NCBI RefSeq assembly: GCF_003730275.1
Contig: NZ_QTTA01000016.1
Coordinates: forward strand, 227,001-291,000
Origin: Brevundimonas halotolerans
GTDB taxonomy: Bacteria > Pseudomonadota > Alphaproteobacteria > Caulobacterales > Caulobacteraceae
DNA length: 64,000 bases
Reading direction: 5' to 3'
Below, one piece after another: positions 32,869-42,100 of the stretch (within the stretch, counting starts at the first letter, position 1; each line of letters opens with the position of its first letter). The position numbers and the translations under genes are program-made. The notes under the pieces were generated by a model that was not told the origin of the DNA, ran no database searches, and worked only from the letters and a program-made list of their open reading frames with translations.

Positions 32869-33905
32869 TCCGGCTTTTGATGTGTCTGGTGCCGCTGTTG
32901 CTCCTGGCGGGCGCTGCCACGGCCCAGGATCATGAGCATCACCCCCCAACGGCCCAGACGCCCGCGACGGTCCCGCCGACGGCTGATCCGCATGCCGGAC
33001 ATGACATGAGCCCGGCCCCGGAACCCGTCGACCCCCATGCCGGTCACGACATGGGAGCGCAGCCCCGGACAGCGGATCCGCACGCCGGACATGACATGAG
33101 CGAACAGGCGATGGGTCCGCCAGACGTGCCGACCAGCGCCGATGACGATGGACGTCCCCGCCAACCGCCCCTGCCGCCCGCTGCCCTGTCCGGCCCGGCC
33201 CATGCGGCCGACGCGATCTGGGGGGCGGATCGGATGACCGGCGCCCGCGACATCCTGAGGCGCGAGAACGGCGATGTGCGCGCCACCGCCGTCATCATCG
33301 ACCGGCTGGAGGTCGGCTTCGGCGATGGCGAGGAGGCCTGGACCTGGGACGTGGCGGGCTGGACCGGCGGCGACATCAACCGCTTCTGGGGGAAGTCCGA
33401 GGCCGAAGGCGACTTTGATGGCGAGATCGAAGGCGAGGTCCAGGCTCTCTACAGCCGCGCCATCACGCCCTTCTGGGATGTGCAGGCGGGCGTGCGCCAG
33501 GACTTCGGGGAGGGCGGCGAGGATCCGACCCATCTGGTGCTCGGGCTCCAGGGTCTCGCCCCCTATTGGTGGGAGGTCGACGCTGCCACCTTCCTGTCGA
33601 CCGAAGGCGACCTGACCGCGCGGGTCGAAGCCGAGTATGACCAGCGCATCACCCAGCGCCTGATCCTGCAGCCGCGCATCGAGGTCGAGGCTTCGGCGTC
33701 CGACGTGCCGGAGCTCGGTCTGGGCTCGGGTTTCACCCACGTCGAGGCCGGCCTTCGCCTGCGCTATGAAATCGCAAAGGAGTTCGCGCCCTATGTCGGG
33801 GTGGAGTGGAGTCGCGAACTCGGAGATACCGCCGACTTCACCCGCGCGGCGGGCGGCGAGCCCGAGCACACCCGTTTCGTCATCGGCCTCAAGGCCTGGT
33901 TCTAA
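32865..33905 (+). CDS. copB: Outer-membrane copper resistance protein CopB
   Basis: A 346-residue protein with a signal peptide (about 1-20). The N-terminal region has three near-identical metal-binding repeats DPHAGHDM (about residues 44, 64 and 78) that provide His and Met ligands. The C-terminal two thirds form the CopB beta-barrel domain (TAVIIDRLEVGFGDGEEAWTWD..., YSRAITPFWDVQAGVRQDF, final VIGLKAWF). CopB probably stores copper or moves it at the outer membrane. It is translationally coupled to copA by ATGA. Confidence 0.92.
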   Translation: MIRLLMCLVPLLLLAGAATAQDHEHHPPTAQTPATVPPTADPHAGHDMSPAPEPVDPHAGHDMGAQPRTADPHAGHDMSEQAMGPPDVPTSADDDGRPRQPPLPPAALSGPAHAADAIWGADRMTGARDILRRENGDVRATAVIIDRLEVGFGDGEEAWTWDVAGWTGGDINRFWGKSEAEGDFDGEIEGEVQALYSRAITPFWDVQAGVRQDFGEGGEDPTHLVLGLQGLAPYWWEVDAATFLSTEGDLTARVEAEYDQRITQRLILQPRIEVEASASDVPELGLGSGFTHVEAGLRLRYEIAKEFAPYVGVEWSRELGDTADFTRAAGGEPEHTRFVIGLKAWF

Positions 33906-33917
33906 GGAGAGTTACCT

Positions 33918-34355
33918 ATGCGCAAGATCATGCCGACCGTCGCCATGACCCTGGCCCTCATGGTCCCCACATTCGCTCAGGCTGTCGAGGCTTGCTGCTG
34001 CTGCGAGCAGGATCCCCCGGGCGCGCAAGCAGGCCACGACGCCCACGACGCCCATGCTGCCGACCCCGACCACGCCGCGCACGACGTCGTCACCAGCCCG
34101 GCGGACGGAGCCATGACCGACGGCTCGCCCGACTGGTTCACCGCCACCTTCCCGCACGCGATGACCCTGAAGACGGTTACCGTGACCGCCGAAGGACGTG
34201 ACGCGGTCGCGGTTCCCGTTGCTGCTGCGGCCGCAACGACGCGCGTATCGGCCGATTTGCCGACCCTGGCCCCCGGCAATTATGTGCTGAACTGGACGGC
34301 CGAAGGCGCCGACGGTCATGAGATGACGGGCGCCGTCCGTTTCATGGTCCACTGA
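33918..34355 (+). CDS. CopC-like protein with Cys cluster and His-rich linker
   Basis: A 145-residue exported protein (signal about 1-22, ending FAQA). Right after the cleavage site is a CCCCEQ cluster, then a His/Asp-rich stretch (GHDAHDAHAADPDHAAHD), then a CopC-type Ig fold with VVTSPADGAMTDGSPDWFTATFPHAMTLKTV and a C-terminal GADGHEMTGAVRFMVH. The fold end resembles that of CopC (ADGHRMTGNYSFTVR). The Cys cluster and His stretch would add copper sites to a copper carrier. It follows copB by 12 bases and overlaps DUF411 by one base. Confidence 0.72.
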   Translation: MRKIMPTVAMTLALMVPTFAQAVEACCCCEQDPPGAQAGHDAHDAHAADPDHAAHDVVTSPADGAMTDGSPDWFTATFPHAMTLKTVTVTAEGRDAVAVPVAAAAATTRVSADLPTLAPGNYVLNWTAEGADGHEMTGAVRFMVH

Positions 34356-34810
34356 TGGCACCCCGATTGAACCGTCGCGTGCTTCTTGGCGGCGCGGTCG
34401 CGCTCGCCTCGGCGGGCACCGCGATGGCCCAGGACCGTCGGATGACCGCCTACAAGACGCCCTGGTGTGGATGCTGCGACGGCTGGGTGGCGCACATGCG
34501 CGCCGCGGGCTGGACCGTTGAGGTGGTCGAGCGCGAGGACCTCGCCCCGGTTCGTGCCCGTTACGGCGTGCCGGATCGCTATGCCGGGTGCCACACCGCC
34601 GTGGTCGGCGCCTATGCCGTCGAGGGCCATGTTCCGGCCTCCGACGTCGCCCGTCTGCTGAGGGACCAGCCGCAGGCGGTGGCCCTCGCCGCACCGGGAA
34701 TGCCCGCCGGCTCGCCCGGCATGGAGGCTGCGGGCCGCCAGCCCTACGTCACCCTGCTGATTGACCGCAGGGGCCAGGCCACCGTGTTCGGGCGCCATAA
34801 CGGAGCCTGA
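34355..34810 (+). CDS. DUF411 metal-binding protein (CopG-like)
   Basis: A 151-residue exported protein with twin-arginine-type N-terminus (LNRRVLLGGAVALASAGTAMA). The DUF411 domain shows MTAYKTPWCGCCDGWVAHMRAAGW with the CGCC motif, then a conserved RYAGCHTAVVGAYAVEGHVPASDVARLL. Members, including CopG of Pseudomonas copper islands, use the CxCC cysteines to bind copper clusters or change its redox state. It ends three bases before the stop of the convergent merR gene. Confidence 0.85.
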   Translation: MAPRLNRRVLLGGAVALASAGTAMAQDRRMTAYKTPWCGCCDGWVAHMRAAGWTVEVVEREDLAPVRARYGVPDRYAGCHTAVVGAYAVEGHVPASDVARLLRDQPQAVALAAPGMPAGSPGMEAAGRQPYVTLLIDRRGQATVFGRHNGA

Positions 34811-34813
34811 GCC

Positions 34814-35227
34814 TCAGGCCGTCTCCCCTTGGAAGGCGGCGATGATCGGACAAGGCCCGCTATCCTTTGAGGCACAGGCGCTCGCCAGCCGCCTCAGGGC
34901 CGCCCTCGCCGTCTCCAGATCAGCGATGGTGCGGTCCAGCGCCGCCAGACGCTCGGACGCCAGCACGCGGGCCCGAGCCCTGTCCTCGCCGGCGTCCAGA
35001 GACAGAAGTTCCTTGATCTGCTCCAGGGTGAAGCCGGCTGTCTGCGCCGAGCGAATGAATCTGAGCCGACGCACATCCTCCTCGCCATAGCGGCGGATGC
35101 CCGCGCCCACCCCGTCGCGCGACCAACGATCAGGCGTCGGCATAAGACCCCGTCGCTGATAGAATCGCACTGTCTCCACCCCCACGCCGCCTTGCTGCGC
35201 CAGGGCCGCGATCGTTCTGACCTTCAT
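34814..35227 (-). CDS. MerR-family metal-responsive regulator
   Basis: A 137-residue regulator. The N-terminal winged helix-turn-helix has GVGVETVRFYQRRGLMPTPDR and IRRYGEEDVRRLRFIRSAQTAGFTLEQIKELLSL, close to mercury-type MerR. The C-terminal loop has Cys118 and Cys126 (CASKDSGPC, spacing CX7C) followed by PIIAAFQG, like the CPLIASLQG end of MerR. The third Hg ligand of MerR (Cys82, in the THCEEA segment) is missing: here the position reads EDRARA. The protein is therefore probably not a standard mercury sensor; CX7C as in CueR suggests a monovalent metal such as Cu(I). It is divergent from the Grx-MauE gene, with a mer-type operator between them. Confidence 0.85.
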   Translation of the reverse strand: MKVRTIAALAQQGGVGVETVRFYQRRGLMPTPDRWSRDGVGAGIRRYGEEDVRRLRFIRSAQTAGFTLEQIKELLSLDAGEDRARARVLASERLAALDRTIADLETARAALRRLASACASKDSGPCPIIAAFQGETA

Positions 35228-35229
35228 GA

Positions 35230-35261
35230 TTGACTCCGTACTTAAGTACGGAACCTAAAGT
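35230..35261 (+). promoter_or_regulatory. mer-type operator/promoter
   Basis: The -35 TTGACT (35230-35235) overlaps the dyad TCCGTAC-TTAA-GTACGGA (35235-35252), and the -10 TAAAGT is at 35256-35261 with a 20-base spacer. This nearly equals the classical Tn501/Tn21 mer operator (TTGACTCCGTAC...GTACGGA). The overlong spacer is the mark of MerR-type activation. Confidence 0.8.
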
Positions 35262-35295
35262 CCCCGCTCTGGATTGCCAAGCCAAGGAGCACACC

Positions 35296-36069
35296 ATGTC
35301 CAAACCGTCCCGAACCGCCGTCCTGTATCGGATGGTCATGCCCGACCACACCTGTCCCTGGGGTCTGAAGGCCCGTCACCTGCTGAAGAGCCGGGGCTAC
35401 ACCGTCGATGACCGCTGGCTGACCACCCGCGAGGAAACCGACGCCTTCAAGGCCGAACACGGGGTCAAGACCACGCCCCAGGTGTTCATCGACGGCCAGC
35501 GCATTGGCGGTCACGATGACCTGCGTCGCTTCCTCGGCCTGAAGGTGCGCGACCCCAAGGCGACGACCTATACGCCCGTACTGGTCGTGTTTCTCACGAC
35601 CGCCGTCATGGCCGCCATGCTCAGCCTTGTCGTTTTCGGCACCCCTCTGACCGTGCAGGCGGCCGAATGGTTCATCGCCCTGTCGATGATGGTGCTGGGC
35701 ATGCTGAAGCTGCAGAACGTCGAGAGTTTCTCGTCGATGTTCCTGAACTATGACCTGCTGGCCAAGCGGTGGGTGCCCTATGGCAAGGTCTATCCCTTCG
35801 CCGAGTTCGCGGCTGGTGCCCTGATGGTCGCCGGTGTCCTGACCTGGCTGTCGGCACCGGTCGCCCTGGTCATCGGCGGCATCGGCGCCGCCTCGGTGTT
35901 CAAGGCCGTCTACCTCGACAAGCGGGAACTCAAGTGCGCCTGCGTCGGCGGCGACAGCAATGTGCCGCTGGGCTTCCTGTCCCTGACAGAAAACCTGATG
36001 ATGATCGCCATGGCGGTCTGGATGCTGGTCATGGAGTACGCCGTAGGGTCCACCGCCATGCCGATGTGA
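35296..36069 (+). CDS. Glutaredoxin-MauE/DoxX fusion membrane protein
   Basis: A 257-residue fusion. Residues 1-90 are glutaredoxin-like, with CPWG as a one-cysteine active site and VKTTPQVFIDGQRIGGHDDLRRFL as the GSH-binding cis-Pro region. From residue 95 on, four membrane segments form a MauE/DoxX-like domain (VLVVFLTTAVMAAMLSLVVF, FIALSMMVLGMLKLQNVESF, FAEFAAGALMVAGVLTWL, LMMIAMAVWMLVMEYAVG), with the LKCACVGGDSNVPLG Cys pair before the last one. The fusion should pass reducing equivalents through the membrane. AAGGAG supports the ATG at 35296. The mer-type promoter upstream implies control by the divergent MerR. Confidence 0.78.
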   Translation: MSKPSRTAVLYRMVMPDHTCPWGLKARHLLKSRGYTVDDRWLTTREETDAFKAEHGVKTTPQVFIDGQRIGGHDDLRRFLGLKVRDPKATTYTPVLVVFLTTAVMAAMLSLVVFGTPLTVQAAEWFIALSMMVLGMLKLQNVESFSSMFLNYDLLAKRWVPYGKVYPFAEFAAGALMVAGVLTWLSAPVALVIGGIGAASVFKAVYLDKRELKCACVGGDSNVPLGFLSLTENLMMIAMAVWMLVMEYAVGSTAMPM

Positions 36070-36099
36070 CCCGTGCCGCTTCGTCCCGGGCGGCCCTGC

Positions 36100-36130
36100 C
36101 CCCCGGTGGTTTTTTCAGAACCACCGGGGG
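36100..36130. terminator. Hairpin between convergent Grx-MauE and RTX genes
   Basis: Arms CCCCCGGTGGTT (36100-36111) and AACCACCGGGGG (36119-36130) with a T-rich loop. It lies between two convergent genes and could stop both transcripts, though no U-tract follows either arm. Confidence 0.6.
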
Positions 36131-36178
36131 CGACTGGAAACATCCGTCGCCCCCGGCCTGTCTGCTATCAGGCTGCTT

Positions 36179-39100
36179 TTACTGGAACCCGTCGTTGGAC
36201 GGCAGTTGATACCAGCTTTCGTCGGTATCCAGGCCCGTCGGCTTCAGCAGGTCCGATGACCAGCTTGCCAGAACGTCCTTCAGCCCCGAGCCGGAGGACG
36301 CCGGATCAAGCAAGGCGTCCTCATAAGCCGGTGTTTCGGCCGGAAGGACCTGCGGCCCCATCCCCTCCAACACCATCGGCAGGAAGTCATCGGCGTCGAT
36401 CGTGGGCACAATGCGTGCCGGATCGGCATCCTCGACCCGGAGCATCAGCCCCGCCCACTCACGTCCCGAGTCGACCGGGAGCATGGGCAGGAAGGCGTCG
36501 TCATCCAGCGGTGGCAGCACCTGCGGTCCCAAGTCCTTGAGCTCGAACGCCTCACCCGCCTCAGGCAGCACCTGCGGTCCCGAATCCTTGGACACGAAGG
36601 AACCGGTCTCGGACGGCAGGGTCTGCGCCCCGTCGTTCTTCAGGTCAACGGTGTCGGCACCCGGCAAGACTTGCGGGCCGGTGGCCTCCACCTCGCCCTC
36701 CGCGCTCGGTCCGGGCAGAACCTGCGCGTCGGTCATGGGCTTGGACGCCATGGCCAGCGGGGCGCCTTGGGGCACGATCGCGGCCGGGGCCGGATCGATC
36801 GTCACCGTGATGGTCTGCGGCGCCGTGCTGGCCGAAGATCCGGTTTCATCGATGAAGGTCGTCGCGACCACCGTCAGGGTGAACGAGCCGGAGAAGCTGT
36901 CCGGCGTATCGATGAGCAGGTTGCCGCCCAGTCCGCTGGCGGGAACCTTCCATCCCCCACTCGCCGCATCCGCCTCGCCGGAGTTGAAGGTCGAACCGGC
37001 GGGGAAGCCTGTGATGATCACATAGGAATCCTCCGCGCTCTCGCCCGCGCCCAGCGTCATGGACACCGGTACGGTCACCAGGTCGCCCTGTTGGCCAGCC
37101 GCCTCGGCGATCCGCGCCAGCCGACCGGGAACCAGTCCAAGGAAGCTTTCGATCGCAGCGGCGGAAGCGGAGGTCGAGGCGAGATAGGCCATCTGGACAC
37201 CGTCCGTCGGCGTAACGCCGTCATGGGCGCCTTGAACCCCGACGCCGCCAAGTGTGGTCCAGCCGGCAAATCCGGATTCGAAGCTCGAGATCGTGACCCC
37301 GTTGACCTGCAGATTGTCGACCAGAAGATGCGAATTCAGCGAACTGTCGTTCACATTCGAAACCCCGACACCGAAGCTGTACGACCCGGCCTCCGTCGCT
37401 GTGAAGGTGAAGGTCTGCCAGCCCGTCGTGCCATAGTCGCCGACCACCTGGACCGAACCCAGCATGTAGGCTGCGCCGTTCACCGTGGCGAAGGCGAAGT
37501 CATTGTAGGGCATGTAGTCGTGGGCGACGAAGTCCCAGGTGAACGAGACCGTGTCGCCCGCCGCGAGGGTGACGGTCGTCTGGATCGCCGACCCGACGGT
37601 CGGGTTCAGCACCGTCGATGAGCCCACCGCGAGCACCGGAGCATCCGCCACACCGGCCACATTGATCGTGGTCGAGGCATTGGCCATGCCGCCGTTACCG
37701 TCAGCGACGGTGTAGACGAAATCCACCGGACCACTGGCATTGGCGACGGGTGTGTAGGTCAACGTCCCGTTCGCGTTCAACGTCAGAGTGCCGCCGTCGG
37801 CGAGCGCCACCGAGGCGCCGGTCGAGATGGCCTGACCCTCGATGTGCGTCACCGTCAGAGTGTCGCCGTCAACGTCACTGTCATTGGACCGGACGTCGAA
37901 GGTGATGGACTGATCCTCGACCGCCGCGACCACATCATTGCTGGCGACCGGACCATCGTTCTCGCCCTGGACCGTGACGGTCAGGGTGGTGGTGTCCGAT
38001 CCGCCGTCATCCGTGACCGTGTAGGTGACCGAGGTCGTGGCCGATTCCCCGACTCCGAGGTGATCGAAGTCGCCATCGGTATCGAATGTGTAGCTGCCGT
38101 CCGACTGGAGGATGAACTCTCCGCCGTTGCTGCCGTCGACACCCTGTCCGACCAGACCGGCGTCGCCATCCACCGCAGTGACGAAAACGTCAGCGTCGGC
38201 CGCGATGCGGAGGTTGTCGATCAGGCCCCCGACACCGTCATTGGCGCTCGCCGGTTCGCGGAAGGTGATGACGTCCGAGCCGCTGCCGATGAAGGTCACT
38301 GTGAAGGTCGAGAAGGTGGTCGAGGGCGGCGTGAACACGCCCAGCGACACGCCATTGACGAGGAACTCGACCTGGTTGCTGCCGGGCGAAGTGCCGTTGC
38401 GCTGAGCAAGGTCGAAGTTCAGCGTGTACTCGCGGCCAACGTCGGTCGTCAGGTTGCTGCTGTAGGCGTCCTGCCCTCCGCCGTTGTCCAGTTCAAGGAA
38501 GGCCGTGCCGTCGCTGGCGATATTGCCGCCGAAGCCCGTGCCCCAGACCTCGAACGAGCCCTGCACCGAAGTCCAGCCCGGAAGGCTGGCCGGATAGTCG
38601 ATGCCGCCCGGTCCGACGTTGTGGCCGTCCTCGAAGCTGCCGTTGACCAGCACGTTGCCGCTGTTGCCCGTCGAACCGGTGACGATGTCATTGGCGACGA
38701 CGTTGCCGGACGCCTGTCCGTGCTCGGAGACCGTGACGGTGTCCGGATTGGCGACCGGCGCCTCCAGCTGTCCGTCGACGGTGATGGTCACCGTGGTGGT
38801 CGAGGTCGCGCCGCTGGGATCAGTGACCACATAGGTGAAGGTGTCCGTCACCTGCTGGCCACGGCTCAGGGCCTGGAGTTCAGCCGACGAGCCCGGGTCG
38901 TAGACGACATCGCCGGCAGCGTTGATCGAGACGCTGGCGCCCCGTGCGGAGACCGCCGAGACGGAGGAGATCGACAGGGTGTCGCCATCCAGATCGGTAT
39001 CGTTGGCGAGCAGGCTGCTCGCGGTCAGAACCAGGGTCGTATCTTCATCCGTCGAAGCGGTGTCGGGCTGGGCGACCGGCGCATCGTTGACGGCCGCGAG

Positions 39101-42100
39101 ATCCACCTCGACGGTCGAGGTGTCCGCGCCCCCCATGCCGTCGCTAACGGTATAGGAGAACGTCTGCACTCCGTTCGCGTTGGCCGCCGGCACATAGGTC
39201 AGCGTGCCGTCGGCGTTCAGACGAACGCTGGCGCCGCCGCCCACAGCCACGGTTCCGTTCACGGCGATATTGGCGCCGTTGACGTGGGTGATCGTCAGGG
39301 TCTCGCCATCGACGTCGGTGTCGTTCGCGAGCACGTTGATGGTGACCGAGGCGTCTTCTGTCCCGGATACGGAGTCGATCACCGCGACCGGCGCATCATT
39401 CGTGCCGGCGACCCGGATCGTGACCGTGCTCGGCTCGGAGACCGCGCCGTGGGCGTCAGTAGCGGTGTAGGTGAAGGTCACCGTCCGGAACTCGCCCTGG
39501 GCCAGGTCCTGGAAATCGTCACCCGGCGAGAAGCCAAAGGTGCCGTCGCCGTTGTTGACGACGCTGCCTTCCGAGGGCGCCGAGGTGATCGTGTAGGTCA
39601 GGCTGGCGCCGTCGTCGTCGCTGTCGACGTCGTCGCCATCGAAGGCGCCGATCACCACCGGGCCGTCTTCATAGGCGCCGGACCCGCCGCCGCCGCCGCC
39701 GATCCGGGTGAACTCCGCATCCCAGGACGCATCGACGCCGGTCAGGGCCACACGGGCGAAGTTGATCTGGCCGTCCCCGTCCGTATCCCCCTGATTCTGC
39801 AGGTAGACCGCGCCATTCGTACCAAGGGAAGGGAAGACGATGTCGAGGTCGCCGTCGCCATCCACGTCACCAACCGCCACGCCATAGTTACTGGAAGCGC
39901 CTGTCACGTTCTGAATCGAGAATTCGACCAGACCGTCACCATTCGTGTCGCCCTGGTTGTAGGCGATGCGAGCGTTGCCGGAGAGCTCCGACGAAACAAC
40001 GTCGAGGTCGCCGTCTCCGTCGATGTCGATCAGTTCGCTTTCCAGCGTATTGCCGCCGGTCGGCAGTTCAATGGTCCTGAAGTTGATCAGGCCGTCCCCG
40101 TCGGAGTCGCCATCGTTGATGTAGACCACCTCGTTCTGGCCACCCCAGCGGGAGACCAGCAGATCCAGGTCGCCGTCGCCGTCGATATCACCGGTGATCA
40201 CGCCGAGACCGTTGGTGTTGTAGGCGCCGCTAAGATTCTGGACGCGGTAGTTTATCTGTCCGTCGCCGTCCGTGTCGCCCTGGTTCAGCAGAATCTGGTT
40301 GGGACCTTGCCAGTAGTTGGCGACGATGACGTCGGTGAGACCGTCGCCGTTCATGTCGGCGGTGGTGATGCCGTAGGCATTGCCCTGGGCGCCCGTGGCA
40401 ACCGTTCGCGCCGCGAAGTCGTTAATCAGCCCGTCGCCGTTTGCGTCGCCGGTGTTCAGCAGCTCAGTCAGAGTGTTGGATCGCGACGCCACGACATCGA
40501 GACGACCGTCGCCGTCCAGGTCGCCGAGCGCGACGTCATATCCCGCGAATGTGTTGGTCAGGACCGACCGGACGAAATTCGCCTGGCCGTCACCGTTGGT
40601 GTCGCCAACATTGGTGTATGAGACCAGGCCTTGCTGGGTGGCGACCACAACGTCGATGTCTCCGTCGCCGTCAATGTCGCCGACCGCCAGGCCGTAGTGA
40701 TAGTCGTAGTAGGCTTGGCCTTGGCCTTGGCCCGGGAGTTCCGAACTCGAACCCGGGGCGTCGACGATCCCGTCGCCGTTGGTATCGATCAGCGAGAACA
40801 CCACCTCTCCGCTGTCCTGGTTGTAAGCGGCGTAGCTGTAGTACCCGCCGAACACGAGCGGGAAGCCGGCGCCAACCGACGTTCCACCCATTTCGACATC
40901 GCCTGTGACAGGGGCGTCATTGGTTCCGGTCACGGTGATCGTCACCGAACCCGGCGTCGAGGCGCCGTGAGCATCCGTGGCCTCGTAGCCGAAGGTGATC
41001 TCGCGCGTCTCACCGGCAGCGAGGTTCTGGAAATCGGCGCCAGGATCAAAGGAGAAGGTGCCGTTGCCGTTGTTGACGACACTGCCTTCAGCCGGGCTTG
41101 AGGTGAAGGTGTAGGTCAAGCTGCCGGCATCGTCGTCGCTGTCCGCATCGTCGGCCGAGAAGGCGACCGTGACGGGCGCGCCGTCTTCCATCGCCGTGCC
41201 GGTCACGTCCTGGACCACGGGCGCATCGTTCGTGCCGGTGATGGTGACGGTGACGGTCTGGTCGACGGTGCCGCCGCTCCCGTCATCGACCGTGACGGTA
41301 TAGCTCTGGGTCAGGACCTCGCCGACGGCCAGATACTGGATCGCGGCGTTGTCGACTGCGAAGTCCCAGGCGACCGAACCGCTGCCGTCGCCGGCTCCGT
41401 CGTCCGTGATCGTGGCGGTGAAGGTTCCGAGGTAACCGCTGCCGGCCGCGGCGCTGGACACGGTGTGCCCGTCGCGCAGATCGACGTCGGCAAAAGCGAT
41501 GGCACCCGAGGTGGCCACCGCGCCGTCTTCGACGACGGCGCCCGATGAGGTGGCGCTGGTGACGGTCGGCGCATCGTTGGTGCCAGTGATGGTGACGGTG
41601 ACGATCTGATCGACCGTGCCACCGTTCCCGTCATCGACCGTGACGGTGTAGCTCTGGGTCAGGGTCTCGCCTTCGGCCAGATACTGGATCGCGGCGTTGT
41701 CGACTGCGAAGTCCCAGGCGACCGAACCGCTGCCGTCGCCGGTGCTGTCGTCGCTGATGCTGGCGGTGAAGGTTCCGAGGTAACCGCTGCCGGCCGCGAC
41801 GCTGGAAACGGTGTGGCTGTCGCTCAGATCAGCGTCGGCAAAATCGATTGCACCCAAGGCAGTGACCGGGCCGTCCTCAACGACGGCCCCGCTGGATACG
41901 GCGGCCGTCAGGGTCGGAGCGTCGTTCGAGCCCGTGATGGTTACCGTCACCGTGGCGGTCTGTACGTCGCCGTCAGAGTCGGTGACGGTGTAGGTGAAGG
42001 TGTCGGTCGCCGTTTCGCCCACGGCAAGATACTGCCAGTGCGTCGCGTCCGGCGTGTAGACAAAGCTGGCGGTGTCGGCCGTCACCGGCGCTCCACTGGT

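Noticed and set aside
37844-40621. 925-codon plus-strand open frame opposite the giant RTX gene
   Set aside because: It is antisense to VCBS and FG-GAP repeats; the low stop density follows from GC-rich repetitive codons on the other strand. No ribosome site, no known domain.
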